Positions 18,223-27,081 of a stretch of 64,000 nucleotides of DNA are shown one piece after another. Origin of the DNA: DASZOC01 sp035550975 (GTDB lineage: Bacteria; Actinomycetota; CADDZG01; WHSQ01). The stretch covers positions 23,054 to 87,053 of the forward strand of contig DASZOC010000078.1 of the NCBI GenBank assembly GCA_035550975.1. The letters are read 5' to 3'. A model generated the notes under the pieces. That model searched no databases. It saw nothing but the letters and a program-made list of their open reading frames with translations, and was not told the DNA's origin. Every line of letters begins with the position of its first letter. Positions within the stretch are counted from its first letter, which is position 1. The position numbers were made by a program, and so were the translations under genes.

Positions 18223-19275
18223 ATGAGAGCAGTCGTCTTCACCGGCAACGGCGTGACGGTCGACGATGTTCCCGAGCCCCAGATAGAAGAGACGACCGAC
18301 GCCATCGTCGCAGTCAAGAAGACCGCGATCTGCGCATCCGACCTTCATCTGTTGAACGGCAAGACGCCCGGGATGCGTGAGGGTGGCGTGATCGGGCACG
18401 AATTCGTCGGTCATGTCGTTCGCCTCGGCAAGGACGTGAGCAGGCATCACGAGGACACGCGGGTGCTTGGCTCGTTCCTCATCGCGTGCGGCGAATGTAC
18501 GTCATGCCTTGCCCGCCGCTTCAACCACTGCAAGAACCGGCGCGCGCTGGGGTTGGGAACGTTGACGGGCGACCTCGACGGCGCACAGGCGGAGCTCGTG
18601 CGGGTTCCACAAGCCGATCTCAACCTGCGCACGCTCTCCGGTGGCCTCGCCGGGCTGACGGAGGAAGAGGCTCTGTTCGGCGGAGACGTCCTCGCGACGG
18701 GTTTCTATGCAGCCTCTCTGGCCGGCATCGAGCGGGACGAGACGGTGGTCGTGATCGGGGCGGGACCGGTGGGCATGTTCTGCGCGGCCGCGGCTCGTCG
18801 TTACAACCCGGCCCGGGTATTGATCGTCGACACGGATCCGAAGCGGGCGCAGTTCGCTAGCGACAAGCTCGGACTGGAAGCCCTCGATGTCTCGTCGTCC
18901 GACGCCGAGGCCGCGATCGGTGACGCCACCGGCGGCGAGATGGCCGATGTCGCGATAGAAGCGGTCGGTTCCATCGAGGCCTTGAAATCCGCGATGAAGT
19001 GCGTCCGCGACGGGGGGCGCGTCGCCGTCGTCGGCGTCTACGGCACCGAGCGCTACGACCTACCGATGGGCCGCGTCTGGATCCGGGGCCTCGATCTTCG
19101 CTTCGCCGGGATGGCGAACGTCCAGGGGCACTGGGACGATGCGCTGCTGGCGGTAGCGAAGGGAGACCTCGACCCCACCGCGGTCATCACCCACAGGCTC
19201 GCGCTGGACGACGCCGAGAAGGGTTACGAGCTGTTCGCGTCGCGCGAGGCGACGAAAGTGGTCCTGACCCCGTAA
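18223..19275 (+). CDS. Zinc-dependent alcohol dehydrogenase family protein
   Basis: 350 residues, a medium-chain dehydrogenase. Catalytic zinc ligands C37 (AICASDLH) and H59/E60 (IGHEFVG) are present, as are the four structural zinc cysteines C89, C92, C95, C103. The Rossmann motif is GAGPVG near residue 182, and an Asp at the end of the second strand (IVDTD) predicts NAD preference. It oxidises or reduces an alcohol/aldehyde; the substrate is not evident. It is monocistronic, divergent from the glutaredoxin gene and convergent with tatA (4 bases apart). Confidence 0.92.
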   Translation: MRAVVFTGNGVTVDDVPEPQIEETTDAIVAVKKTAICASDLHLLNGKTPGMREGGVIGHEFVGHVVRLGKDVSRHHEDTRVLGSFLIACGECTSCLARRFNHCKNRRALGLGTLTGDLDGAQAELVRVPQADLNLRTLSGGLAGLTEEEALFGGDVLATGFYAASLAGIERDETVVVIGAGPVGMFCAAAARRYNPARVLIVDTDPKRAQFASDKLGLEALDVSSSDAEAAIGDATGGEMADVAIEAVGSIEALKSAMKCVRDGGRVAVVGVYGTERYDLPMGRVWIRGLDLRFAGMANVQGHWDDALLAVAKGDLDPTAVITHRLALDDAEKGYELFASREATKVVLTP

Positions 19276-19279
19276 ACGA

Positions 19280-19567
19280 CTACGCGGACTGCGCGCCGGC
19301 CGCCGGTTGGTTCGCGCGGGCCGCGATGATGTCGTCCGCCGAGCGCGCACACCCGGGACAGAACTTCGACTCGGGAGGCACATCGGCATTGCAGAACGGG
19401 CACGGCCCCTCGACGGGTTCGGCCTTGTAGCCCTCTTTCAGCCCCGTCTTGAACTCCTTACCCGCTTGTCCCATCGAGCGCGCGAGCTTCGGCAGCCGCG
19501 AGGCGCCGAACATCAGCAACAGCACTAACAGGACCAACAGGATCTCGACCGGTCCGATCTGGCTCAT
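19280..19567 (-). CDS. tatA: TatA-family translocase subunit with C-terminal zinc ribbon
   Basis: 95 residues. The N-terminal half is a standard TatA: short N-terminus, membrane helix 5-19, FG hinge at 20-21 and amphipathic helix (LPKLARSMGQAGKEFKTGLK). Instead of the usual acidic tail it carries a zinc ribbon with C56/C59 (CPFC) and C70/C73 (CPGC), followed by an Ala-rich end. TatA oligomers form the twin-arginine export pore; the zinc ribbon would be cytoplasmic. Its start overlaps the stop of the LLM oxidoreductase gene (ATGA). No tatC is in the window. Confidence 0.88.
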   Translation of the reverse strand: MSQIGPVEILLVLLVLLLMFGASRLPKLARSMGQAGKEFKTGLKEGYKAEPVEGPCPFCNADVPPESKFCPGCARSADDIIAARANQPAAGAQSA

Positions 19568-20592
19568 CCGAATACCTCCGTTCTGAATGCACCGGCCACC
19601 TCGGTGCCGACCAGCTCGATGTCCTCGAGATCGGCGATCTGGAACGGCAGGGCTCCGAGCGACACGATCACCTCTTCTACCCCGAGGTCGACGAGCTCTC
19701 CGATCCGGTCGACCACCTCACCGACGGTGCCGGCGACGCGGTCTCTCCGGAACGCGTCCCAGGATACTTCCGCCTCCTGGTTAGTCCCTTGCAATACCCC
19801 CGCAGGCGTCCTGTCCGCCAGCCTCGTGAAACGGCGGAGGGCGTCGGGATCGTCGGAACCCGCGAGGAGGTAGACGCCGACGGACCGGCGGAGCGTCGCC
19901 GGATCGCGGTCGTTCGCCTCGCACGCACGATCTGCCGCCGCACAGCGATCACGGTAGGTCGCGAGCGAACCCAGCCACGACCAGTTCCATCCGTCGGCGA
20001 CCTTCGCGACCGTGTCCAGCAGCAAGTCCCCCTTGCCGCCGATCCAGATCGGGGGCCGCGGCCGTTGCACCGGACGGGGCCGGCAGAGCGCTCCATCGAG
20101 CTTGTAGAACTCGCCGTCGAACTCGAGAACCTCGCCTTCCAGCAGCCGGGCCACGATCGCCGCTGCTTCACCGAGCCGCTTGATGCGACGGGCGGGACGG
20201 TCGAAGGGGATACCTGCCGCTTCGTACTCGGGCTCGTACCATCCCGCGCCCAGGCCGATGTCGAGCCGGGCGCCGCACAGCAGATCCAGCGTCGCAGCCA
20301 TCTTCGCGAGGATTGCGGGATTCCGGAAGTCGTTGCACAACGTCAGAGATCCCACCCTGACTCTTTCGGTCACGGCGGCGACCGCGGTCATCGTGGTCCA
20401 GCACTCGAACGACCCTTCCGCTTCGTCGCGGCCCCCGTACTTGCCCCAGTCGAGGAAGAGGTGGTCGGAGACCCACACCGAGTCGAACCCCGTCGATTCG
20501 GCGGTTGTCGCAGCTGCACGTATGGCGTCCCACGAAGCGGGTCGACCCGCGAAGCTCGTGTCGTAGTGGGGCAGTGCAAACCCGAAGCGCAT
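19564..20592 (-). CDS. LLM class F420-dependent oxidoreductase
   Basis: 342 residues, a luciferase-like TIM barrel. Family features: FALPHYDTSF at the N-terminus, TESTGFDSVWVSDHLFLD, a conserved GLGAGWYEPEYEAAGIPFD loop, and IWIGGKGDLLLDTVAKVADGWN. Actinobacterial members use coenzyme F420 rather than FMN, which is the likely cofactor, but the sequence alone does not settle this. The substrate is unknown. It starts 38 bases from the divergent CBS gene and is coupled to tatA by an ATGA overlap. Confidence 0.9.
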   Translation of the reverse strand: MRFGFALPHYDTSFAGRPASWDAIRAAATTAESTGFDSVWVSDHLFLDWGKYGGRDEAEGSFECWTTMTAVAAVTERVRVGSLTLCNDFRNPAILAKMAATLDLLCGARLDIGLGAGWYEPEYEAAGIPFDRPARRIKRLGEAAAIVARLLEGEVLEFDGEFYKLDGALCRPRPVQRPRPPIWIGGKGDLLLDTVAKVADGWNWSWLGSLATYRDRCAAADRACEANDRDPATLRRSVGVYLLAGSDDPDALRRFTRLADRTPAGVLQGTNQEAEVSWDAFRRDRVAGTVGEVVDRIGELVDLGVEEVIVSLGALPFQIADLEDIELVGTEVAGAFRTEVFG

Positions 20593-20630
20593 GTGGGTCC
20601 ATCCTAGGCCCGTACTAGACTGCCCAGACG

Positions 20631-21095
20631 ATGAAAGTCTCGGACCTCATGACGCAGGCCGCGGTGACCGATGCCCCCGACGACACGTTGGCGGAAGCTG
20701 CCTCGAAGATGCGCCAGCAGCAGACCGGCTCGCTCCTCATCATGGAGGGCGACTCTCTCGCCGGCATCGTCACCGAACGCGACCTCCTGAAGGTCGTAGG
20801 CGAGGGCAAGGACCCGAAAAACGTGAGCCTTCGCGACGTGATGACGACCGATCCGGTGACGGTCGACCCCGACTCGAGCATCCAGGACGCGGCCCGCATC
20901 ATGTTCGACAAGTGGTTCCGCCACCTGCCGGTCACCACGGCAGACAACAAGGTGGTGGGGATCATCTCGTTGAGAGACCTGTTGAGCCTGGTCGCGCAGG
21001 GGATGGAGGAGCCGGCGCAGCTAACGACGCTGACCGGACACCAGCTGGTGCGCGACCGCCGGCTCGAACGCGTCGAAGCAGGAGACCTCGACTAG
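20631..21095 (+). CDS. Tandem CBS-domain protein
   Basis: 154 residues consisting of two CBS motifs (about 1-58 and 70-125) with the repeated signatures VTERDLLKVV and IISLRDLLSLV, and MTTDPVTVDPDSSIQDAARIM opening the second. Such stand-alone pairs bind adenosyl ligands and regulate a partner protein. The C-terminal ~25 residues are charged. No partner can be assigned from position; it is divergent from the LLM gene and convergent with the acyl-CoA dehydrogenase gene. Confidence 0.92.
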   Translation: MKVSDLMTQAAVTDAPDDTLAEAASKMRQQQTGSLLIMEGDSLAGIVTERDLLKVVGEGKDPKNVSLRDVMTTDPVTVDPDSSIQDAARIMFDKWFRHLPVTTADNKVVGIISLRDLLSLVAQGMEEPAQLTTLTGHQLVRDRRLERVEAGDLD

Positions 21096-21115
21096 CAGCT
21101 TTTCTCGGTTCGGCG

Positions 21116-22288
21116 CTAGATCTTGTGACGCTCGAGGAGCCGGCGCGCGATGACCGTCTTCTGGATCTCAGACGTCCCCTCGCCGATCAGCAGGAACGGT
21201 GCATCGCGGTAGAGGCGCTCGATCGTGAACTCCTTCGAGTACCCGTAACCACCGTGAACGCGCAACGCCTTCGTGACGATCTCGTGGCATGCCTCGGACG
21301 CGAACAGCTTTGCCATCGCGGCTTCGAGATCGCTGCGCTCGCCCGCAGACTTCTTCTCTGCTGCATTGAACAGCATCAGGCGCGCTGCCTCTAGCTGCGT
21401 AGCCATCTCGGCGAGGTGGATCTGGACGGCCTGGTGGCCGCTGATCGGTTTGCCGAAAGCTTTCCGTTCCTGGCTGTAGCGGATCGCTTCCTCGAAGGCG
21501 CGCGTCGAGAGGCCGACGGCCCGAGCGGCGACGTTCACGCGCCCCACCTCGATGCCGTCGAGGACCTGCCGGAAGCCCTGGCCTTCTTCGGTCCCCAGCA
21601 GGTTCGTCGTCGGTAGGCGGTAATCGGAGAACGTCATCTCGGTCGTCTCGACGCCCTTGTAACCCATCTTCTCGATGTTCTTACCGACGTCGAGGCCAGG
21701 AGCGGGCTGAGCGACCCCCCCTTCCTTCTCGACGATCAGCATGCTCATGCCCTTGTGCGGCGGGTCCGTCTCGGGATCCGTCTTCACGAGTGTCATCACG
21801 AGTGACGAACGCAGCCCGTTCGTGAGCCACATCTTCGAGCCGTTCACGACGTAGTCGTCGCCGTCGCGGATCGCCTTCGTCCGGATCGCCTGCACGTCCG
21901 ATCCCGCCTCGGGCTCGGACATCGCGAGCGCGGCGCGCCATTCACCGGTCGCCATCCGCGGCAGGTAGCGCTGCTTCTGCTCGTCCGTGCCGAACTTGTT
22001 GATCAGGTAGCAGCCCATGAAGTGGGTGTTCAGCACGCCCGACAGGCTCATCCACCCGCGTGCGAGCTCGACCACGACCAGCGCGTAGGTCGTCAACGAC
22101 TCGCCGATGCCGTCGTATTCCTCGGGCACGGTCAGACCGAACAGGCCGACCTCTTTCATCTTCTCGACGATCGCCTCGGGATATTCGTCCGAGTGCTCCA
22201 TCTCGTCCGCGACAGGGATCACCTCGCTCTCGACGAGGTCGCGTACGGTCTCGACGATCGCCTTCTGCGTATCGGTTAGCTGCAACAT
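21116..22288 (-). CDS. Acyl-CoA dehydrogenase
   Basis: 390 residues, a full-length flavin acyl-CoA dehydrogenase with the N-terminal helical domain, beta domain (AMSEPEAGSDVQAIRT, KMWLTNG) and C-terminal four-helix domain (RVHGGYGYSKEFTIERLYRDA). The catalytic base Glu is present in GEGTSEIQ, although the usual YEGT has Gly for Tyr. It forms a 2,3-enoyl-CoA using FAD and ETF. It starts 10 bases after the stop of the CoA-ester lyase gene, so the pair probably acts in one catabolic or assimilation pathway; chain length or branching preference cannot be read. Confidence 0.93.
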   Translation of the reverse strand: MLQLTDTQKAIVETVRDLVESEVIPVADEMEHSDEYPEAIVEKMKEVGLFGLTVPEEYDGIGESLTTYALVVVELARGWMSLSGVLNTHFMGCYLINKFGTDEQKQRYLPRMATGEWRAALAMSEPEAGSDVQAIRTKAIRDGDDYVVNGSKMWLTNGLRSSLVMTLVKTDPETDPPHKGMSMLIVEKEGGVAQPAPGLDVGKNIEKMGYKGVETTEMTFSDYRLPTTNLLGTEEGQGFRQVLDGIEVGRVNVAARAVGLSTRAFEEAIRYSQERKAFGKPISGHQAVQIHLAEMATQLEAARLMLFNAAEKKSAGERSDLEAAMAKLFASEACHEIVTKALRVHGGYGYSKEFTIERLYRDAPFLLIGEGTSEIQKTVIARRLLERHKI

Positions 22289-22298
22289 CAGACGAGCA

Positions 22299-23249
22299 TC
22301 ACTGTTCGGTCCACTCCCGCTCGAAGTCCTCGAGCTTCTTGGCGCGCGTCATGCCTGCGGCACGGCCGCGTTCTGCGAACTGGATCGCCATCTTGCGCGA
22401 TGCCTCGTCGATCATCTCCTTGCCGAACATGACGGCACCGGTTCGCTCGACCTCGGTGGCGTGCTTGTACGCGTCTAGCAACGCCTCCGCCTTGTCGTAT
22501 TCCTCCTGGGTCGGCGTGAACACCTCGTTCAAGACGTCGATCTGGCCCGGGTGCAGGGCCCACTTGCCGTCGTAGCCGAGCGCTCGGGCGCGCGTCGCCA
22601 TGTCCCGGAACCCGTCGAGGTCCTTGATCAACAGGTAGGGGCCGTCGATCGCTTGTAGCCCCGCGTCACGCGCGGCGACGAGGATCGTCTCGAGCACCCA
22701 GTGGAAGTGGTCACCGGGATAGCCGGGCATCGGAAGGCCTGCGGTGACCGTAGGAAGACCGAGCGACGCGCTCATGTCCGCAGGTCCGAAGATCAGCGTC
22801 TCCATGCGATCGGACGCGTGCGCGATCTCGTAGATGTTCTTGAGACCCGTCGCCGTCTCTATCTGGACCTCCAAACCGATGCGCTTGTCGAGGCCGACAT
22901 TCGTCTCGATCATCCTGAGCATGTGATCGACGAAGAGCACCTCGTGCTCGTGCTGGACCTTCGGGATCATGATGCAGTCGAGGTAATCCCCCGCGGCTTC
23001 GACGACCGTCTTCAGGTCGTCCGCGGCCCACTGCGTGTCGATCGAGTTGATCCGGACCACGACCGTCTTGTCGCCCCAGTCGTTGTTCTTCAACGCGTCG
23101 ATCACGTTGCCTCGCGCATCTGCCTTCGCGAGCGGCGCAACGGAATCTTCGAGATCCATGAAGATCTGGTCGGCCGGGAGGCCGGGGGCCTTCGAGAGCA
23201 TCTTCGGGCTCGAGCCCGGTACCGATAGACACGACCTGCGTGCGCGCAA
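22299..23249 (-). CDS. CoA-ester lyase (HpcH/HpaI, malyl-CoA/citrate lyase beta-like)
   Basis: 316 residues from a TTG start chosen because AGGAGG lies four bases before it and no alternative start is near. The barrel has the family motifs: RSCLSVPGSSPKML, MDLEDSVAPLAKADAR (metal/CoA site), VVVRINSIDT, CIMIPKVQ, GLEVQIETATGL (Glu metal ligand) and GPADMSASLGLPT. It resembles the malyl-CoA/methylmalyl-CoA lyase branch more than CitE. It would cleave or form a 3-hydroxyacyl-CoA diacid such as malyl-CoA. Co-transcribed with the acyl-CoA dehydrogenase. Confidence 0.88.
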   Translation of the reverse strand: MRARRSCLSVPGSSPKMLSKAPGLPADQIFMDLEDSVAPLAKADARGNVIDALKNNDWGDKTVVVRINSIDTQWAADDLKTVVEAAGDYLDCIMIPKVQHEHEVLFVDHMLRMIETNVGLDKRIGLEVQIETATGLKNIYEIAHASDRMETLIFGPADMSASLGLPTVTAGLPMPGYPGDHFHWVLETILVAARDAGLQAIDGPYLLIKDLDGFRDMATRARALGYDGKWALHPGQIDVLNEVFTPTQEEYDKAEALLDAYKHATEVERTGAVMFGKEMIDEASRKMAIQFAERGRAAGMTRAKKLEDFEREWTEQ

Positions 23250-23270
23250 CGTTCCTCCTAAGACGGTGGC

Positions 23271-24854
23271 TTATTCGACGTAACCGAGGCCCCTGAGGTG
23301 GTCCTCGATCTCGCCTTCTTCGTCAGAGGTTAGACCTGTTCCGCCGTAGCCGTCGTGCCCGGTCGTGCCACGCTGCTCGACCTGCAGTTGTCTCCCGGGT
23401 CCAACGAGCGTCTCGAGGACCTTGCCGTCTCGAGGCGTGCCGCTGGGGACGCCGAGCGCCGCCATGGCAGTGGGGGCCAAGTCGATCAGCTCGGCGGTCT
23501 CCGTGAGGGGGCCCGGCCTCACCTCCGGACCGGTGGCGACGAGCACGCCCTCCAGCCGGTGGTCGCCCGACAGCCAGTCGGCGTCTTCGATCGTGGATTT
23601 CGCGTGTGTCAGCGAGTAGAACGGTGCGGGCACCAGCAACAGATCGGGAGCCGTGTCGAAGAACGCACCCTTCATCACTTCTTCTTTTCGGTAGATCTTC
23701 GCTATGGGGGCCGCACCCGTCTTCGGATCGCGCCACGCGCTGAGCTTCTCGTAGAGCTCGTCGCGCACCTTCTCGTAGTCCGCCGGGTCGACGATCCCCT
23801 CGGGCTCCCGGCCCTTCAGGTTCACCGACACGCCTTCTCCCGTCGAGACGACGGAGGTATAGGCACGGCTCTTGGACCAGTCGATCGGCGATGCCGGGAT
23901 CGCCAGCTTCCCGTGCAGCTTGAGCAGGTCGTAGATGCGGCGGGCGATCCGCCGGCCCGGCCCCCACCTGATGAGGTTGAACGCTATCGAACCGCGTCCG
24001 AACTCGAGGAAGCCCATCTCGGCTAGGGCCCGGTCCATCGTCGCGCAGCGGGTGCACGGCTGATGGCCGTGGTCGGACATGAACATCACGAGGTCGTCGT
24101 CGTCGGTCCGGTCGAGCAGGCGAGCGAGACCGTCGTCGAGCTGGCGATAGATCCCGCGGCACTGGTCGGCGACCGGGGTCTGGCTCATCTCGGGGTATGC
24201 CGGATGCTCCGGGTGGATGTATTCCATCAAGCAATGTTGGATGCGGTCGGTGGAGACGTAGACGATCGTCGCGAAGTCCCACTCGGTCGTGTCCATCAGG
24301 TACTCGAACGCCTTCTGACGCTTCGCGGTGATCTCCGCGCACTCGTCGAGGAACGCCTCGGGCCGCCCGCGGAAGGTCGTCCAGCTCATGCCGTTGACGG
24401 GGAACGGCGCGTTCTGGTCGAGCTCCTGCTGCAGCTCGGGTGGATACGTGTAGCTGCGCGCGGCTGGAAGCACCCCTCCCGCGACGACCTTTCCCTTGAT
24501 CTTAGGCGTGGGGAACGTCAGTGGGATGTTGAGGGCGAGCGTCGTCTTCCCCGCGACCGAGAAGTCCTCGAACACCGTCGGTGCCTTTATCGAGTGGTAG
24601 GTGATCGGCAGCCGTTTCGATACCCCCGGCTTGTGCTCGAGGATGTCGAAGACGGCATGACCCGCCGGGTTCAACGAGGTCATGTACGACGGCCACGCAC
24701 ACCAGGAATGGTGCGGCACGGTCGAGAGGCAATCGCCGTAGGCGCCGGAAGCGATCAGCTTCGCGAGGTTTGGCAACTCTCCCCGGTCCAGCATCGGTTG
24801 GAGGATCTTCCAATCGACGCCGTCCCAGCCGATGACGAGAACGCGCTTGGACAC
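23271..24854 (-). CDS. Alkaline-phosphatase-superfamily phosphodiesterase
   Basis: 527 residues. The N-terminal strand VLVIGWDGVDW supplies the metal Asp D11; the nucleophile region is SWCAWPSYMTSLNPAGHAVF; later metal-binding motifs are STDRIQH, MSDHGH and SGDHRLEGV. This matches the type I phosphodiesterase/nucleotide pyrophosphatase branch. No signal peptide is obvious, so it is probably cytoplasmic. The C-terminal ~50 residues (after LVGPGRQ) are a low-complexity tail ending in a small helix. The substrate is unknown. Confidence 0.85.
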   Translation of the reverse strand: MSKRVLVIGWDGVDWKILQPMLDRGELPNLAKLIASGAYGDCLSTVPHHSWCAWPSYMTSLNPAGHAVFDILEHKPGVSKRLPITYHSIKAPTVFEDFSVAGKTTLALNIPLTFPTPKIKGKVVAGGVLPAARSYTYPPELQQELDQNAPFPVNGMSWTTFRGRPEAFLDECAEITAKRQKAFEYLMDTTEWDFATIVYVSTDRIQHCLMEYIHPEHPAYPEMSQTPVADQCRGIYRQLDDGLARLLDRTDDDDLVMFMSDHGHQPCTRCATMDRALAEMGFLEFGRGSIAFNLIRWGPGRRIARRIYDLLKLHGKLAIPASPIDWSKSRAYTSVVSTGEGVSVNLKGREPEGIVDPADYEKVRDELYEKLSAWRDPKTGAAPIAKIYRKEEVMKGAFFDTAPDLLLVPAPFYSLTHAKSTIEDADWLSGDHRLEGVLVATGPEVRPGPLTETAELIDLAPTAMAALGVPSGTPRDGKVLETLVGPGRQLQVEQRGTTGHDGYGGTGLTSDEEGEIEDHLRGLGYVE

Positions 24855-24885
24855 GGGCGGCAGGTTAGCAGGCGGTCTACGGGCC

Positions 24886-25425
24886 TCAGGCGCGCGACAA
24901 CACCTTCTCTATCTTCTCTATCCGCTCGTCGACGGTGCCGCTGATCGTCTCGTAGTCGATGTCGTTCGCGCGCATGATGCGGAGGATGCGGTCATCGATC
25001 TCCTTCTGGAAAACCGGGTCGTCCGGACGCAAACCGTCGAGGACGATCGGGAACTCGATCGGCAGGTAGAACACGTGCGAGTAGCTCGTCCGCAGCCTCC
25101 GCTCGGCCAATTGCACGCACTCGTCCCACAGGTAGAACTCCTTGGTGCGGGGTCGGTTGTCCAGGACCCAGCCGGCGTAGGCCATGACGTCGATCAACGA
25201 CCGGTCACCGACGAACTCCGGCGTCGCGAGCTCGTTGTTGTACTGGCGTAAGAAGATCAGCGTCTCGGTCTCGGGCGAGGCGTCCTTGTCGAGCTTGAAC
25301 CCCAGCTCGACGACCTCACGCGCGACCTCCGGCAGCAGAGGGAGTTCCAGACGCCGCGCGAGTATCTCGGCGGTCGTCGTCTTCCCCGTAGAGAAGCTGC
25401 CGACTATCGCTATCCGGAAGGCCAT
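24886..25425 (-). CDS. NadR/AAA_28-like P-loop ATPase or kinase
   Basis: 179 residues. The Walker A is GSFSTGKTT at 9-17, followed by the arrangement of the NadR-kinase/AAA_28 family: LLPEVAREVVELG, a DRSLIDVMAYAGW segment (lid/Walker B region) and VFYLPIEFPIVLDGLRP. Members phosphorylate small molecules or act as switch ATPases; the substrate is not evident. Its start is 8 bases from the stop of the PucR-type regulator, so it is probably in the same transcript. Confidence 0.8.
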   Translation of the reverse strand: MAFRIAIVGSFSTGKTTTAEILARRLELPLLPEVAREVVELGFKLDKDASPETETLIFLRQYNNELATPEFVGDRSLIDVMAYAGWVLDNRPRTKEFYLWDECVQLAERRLRTSYSHVFYLPIEFPIVLDGLRPDDPVFQKEIDDRILRIMRANDIDYETISGTVDERIEKIEKVLSRA

Positions 25426-25433
25426 CGCAGCGG

Positions 25434-26672
25434 CTATCCGCCGGACGACAGAGGATCGGACCGCGCTTCTGCCAGGCGATGGGCGCGGAGCGCGAGCTGC
25501 AGCCGCAGCTTGTCCTCCGGGTCGCGCAGCGACCAGCCCGTCAGCTTCTCGACCTGCTTCAGGCGATAGGTGATCGTGTGCGGGTGCGCGAACAGCGACT
25601 CGCCTGCCATCTTGACGCTTCCGTCACACGCGAAATATGCCTCGATCGTCTTCATGAGGTCGCCACCGCGGCGCTCGTCGTATTCGAGCAGCGGCTGCAA
25701 CGTCTGGTCGACGAAGCGGTCCACCAGCGCCGGGTCGACGCGCAGGAAGTGGTACGGGAGCAGCTCGTCGAACCGGAAGATAGATCCCTCGGCCTCGATC
25801 GCCATGCCGATCTCCAGCGCCTCGCGCGCCTCGAGATACGCGCGGCGGATGCCTTCGAGCCCCGGTTCCGGACCGCCGACGCCGAACGACCATTCCCTGC
25901 CGAGGTCGGCGATGAGCTTCTCGGGAAGGACCGCCGGATCGACCGACGCGTCGACGGGCAACAACGCGATCGAGTACTCGCCGCGCTGCAACACGATCGG
26001 CTGCGGGGCCCCATCCGGCAAGAGACGTCCGGCTGCGGTCGTGATGATGCCTTCTTTGCGGTTGTCCTCGCCCGGGCCACACCCGACCAGCGCGAGGTAA
26101 CCGAGAGACAGGTCGTAGCCGAACGAGTGGGCGCGGCGCAGGATGCCCTCTGGGGAAGCCTCCGTTCGGTACAGCAGATCGGCGAGGAACTCGCGTCGAG
26201 CCGCCTCCTGCTCACGCACCAGCGACCGTTGCGCGCGCGAATATGCCTCGGCCACGCCGCACGACAGCTCGTCGGTGTAGCGCAGGACCGCCTCGGCCAG
26301 CTCGATCGTTGCCTCCAGCGCGTCGCCCGGCTCGGCGCGGCACTCCTCCGCGAGCACGTCCCAGCACACGCGTGAGACGGTCCGATACGCATGAAGCACA
26401 TCGTCTAGCGGGAGCGACTGCTCGGCGCGTCTGGCTCCCGTTCGCTGGACGGACTCGAGCTCGTCGCGGCGCATCTCCCGGCCCTGGTTCAGGACCTGCG
26501 CGAGCGCCGCGACGTTCTCGCGGACCGCCCGCTGCAGGTCCTCCTCGAAAGGCTCACCAAGGCGGCGATACGAGGGGATCGCTTCGAAGATCGCATCGGA
26601 GCATCGTTCGACCACATAGTCCAGGCGCCCGAGGAATCGCTCCACGATCGAGCGCACGACGGGCCCCGGCAT
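25434..26672 (-). CDS. PucR/CdaR-family transcriptional regulator
   Basis: 412 residues from ATG 26672, which overlaps the DUF302 stop (TGATG); longer in-frame extensions upstream run through the DUF302 gene and are rejected. The N-terminal ~150 residues are helical (RsbRD-like sensor, PLDDVLHAYRTVSRVCWDVLAEE), a GGDEF-like central region follows, and the C-terminal PucR HTH lies at ~350-400 (KTIEAYFACDGSVKMAGESLFAHPHTITYRLKQVEKLTG; compare family TL..yl..n.n...aA..L.vHrnTl.YRl..i..l.G). Targets are unknown. Confidence 0.9.
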   Translation of the reverse strand: MPGPVVRSIVERFLGRLDYVVERCSDAIFEAIPSYRRLGEPFEEDLQRAVRENVAALAQVLNQGREMRRDELESVQRTGARRAEQSLPLDDVLHAYRTVSRVCWDVLAEECRAEPGDALEATIELAEAVLRYTDELSCGVAEAYSRAQRSLVREQEAARREFLADLLYRTEASPEGILRRAHSFGYDLSLGYLALVGCGPGEDNRKEGIITTAAGRLLPDGAPQPIVLQRGEYSIALLPVDASVDPAVLPEKLIADLGREWSFGVGGPEPGLEGIRRAYLEAREALEIGMAIEAEGSIFRFDELLPYHFLRVDPALVDRFVDQTLQPLLEYDERRGGDLMKTIEAYFACDGSVKMAGESLFAHPHTITYRLKQVEKLTGWSLRDPEDKLRLQLALRAHRLAEARSDPLSSGG

Positions 26673-27061
26673 CAGCCCAGCTCCGTTATGCGCTCGAACG
26701 CCCGCCCCAGAGCGGAACGTGCCGCAGACGCAAGCTCGACCGAGCGGTCGTCGGCAGGATCCACGGAATCCTGTGGATCGAGCGCCACGACCAGCGCGGA
26801 CGACCCCGACTCCTGAACGACCACGTTGCAGGGGAGGTTCACCGCGATGCGGACGTCTCCGTCCCGCTCGTCGTGCAGCCCGGAGCTCCACGCGCCCATG
26901 AACAGATACTGGCGCTCGTTCCCCGCCTCCGGACCGAGCAAGCCGCCGACGTGCGACTCCGTCAGGATCGAGAAGCCCTCGCCTCTCAACGCGAGGCGAG
27001 CGCGGATCACGGCCTCGTCATAGCCCTCGGCGACCTCGACGCTGTACCCGTAGTCGGCCAT
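26672..27061 (-). CDS. DUF302 domain protein
   Basis: 129 residues from ATG 27061; a GTG six bases upstream is possible. The DUF302 pattern is clear: YGYSVEVAEGYDEAVIRARLALRGEGFSILTESHV at the N-terminus and a later NLPCNVVVQE strand. DUF302 proteins are small, soluble and of unknown function. The gene is coupled by a TGATG overlap to the PucR-type regulator, and its start lies only 20 bases from the divergent formiminotransferase start, leaving no free room for two promoters. Confidence 0.85.
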   Translation of the reverse strand: MADYGYSVEVAEGYDEAVIRARLALRGEGFSILTESHVGGLLGPEAGNERQYLFMGAWSSGLHDERDGDVRIAVNLPCNVVVQESGSSALVVALDPQDSVDPADDRSVELASAARSALGRAFERITELG

Positions 27062-27081
27062 CGCCACTACGGTAACGCCGG

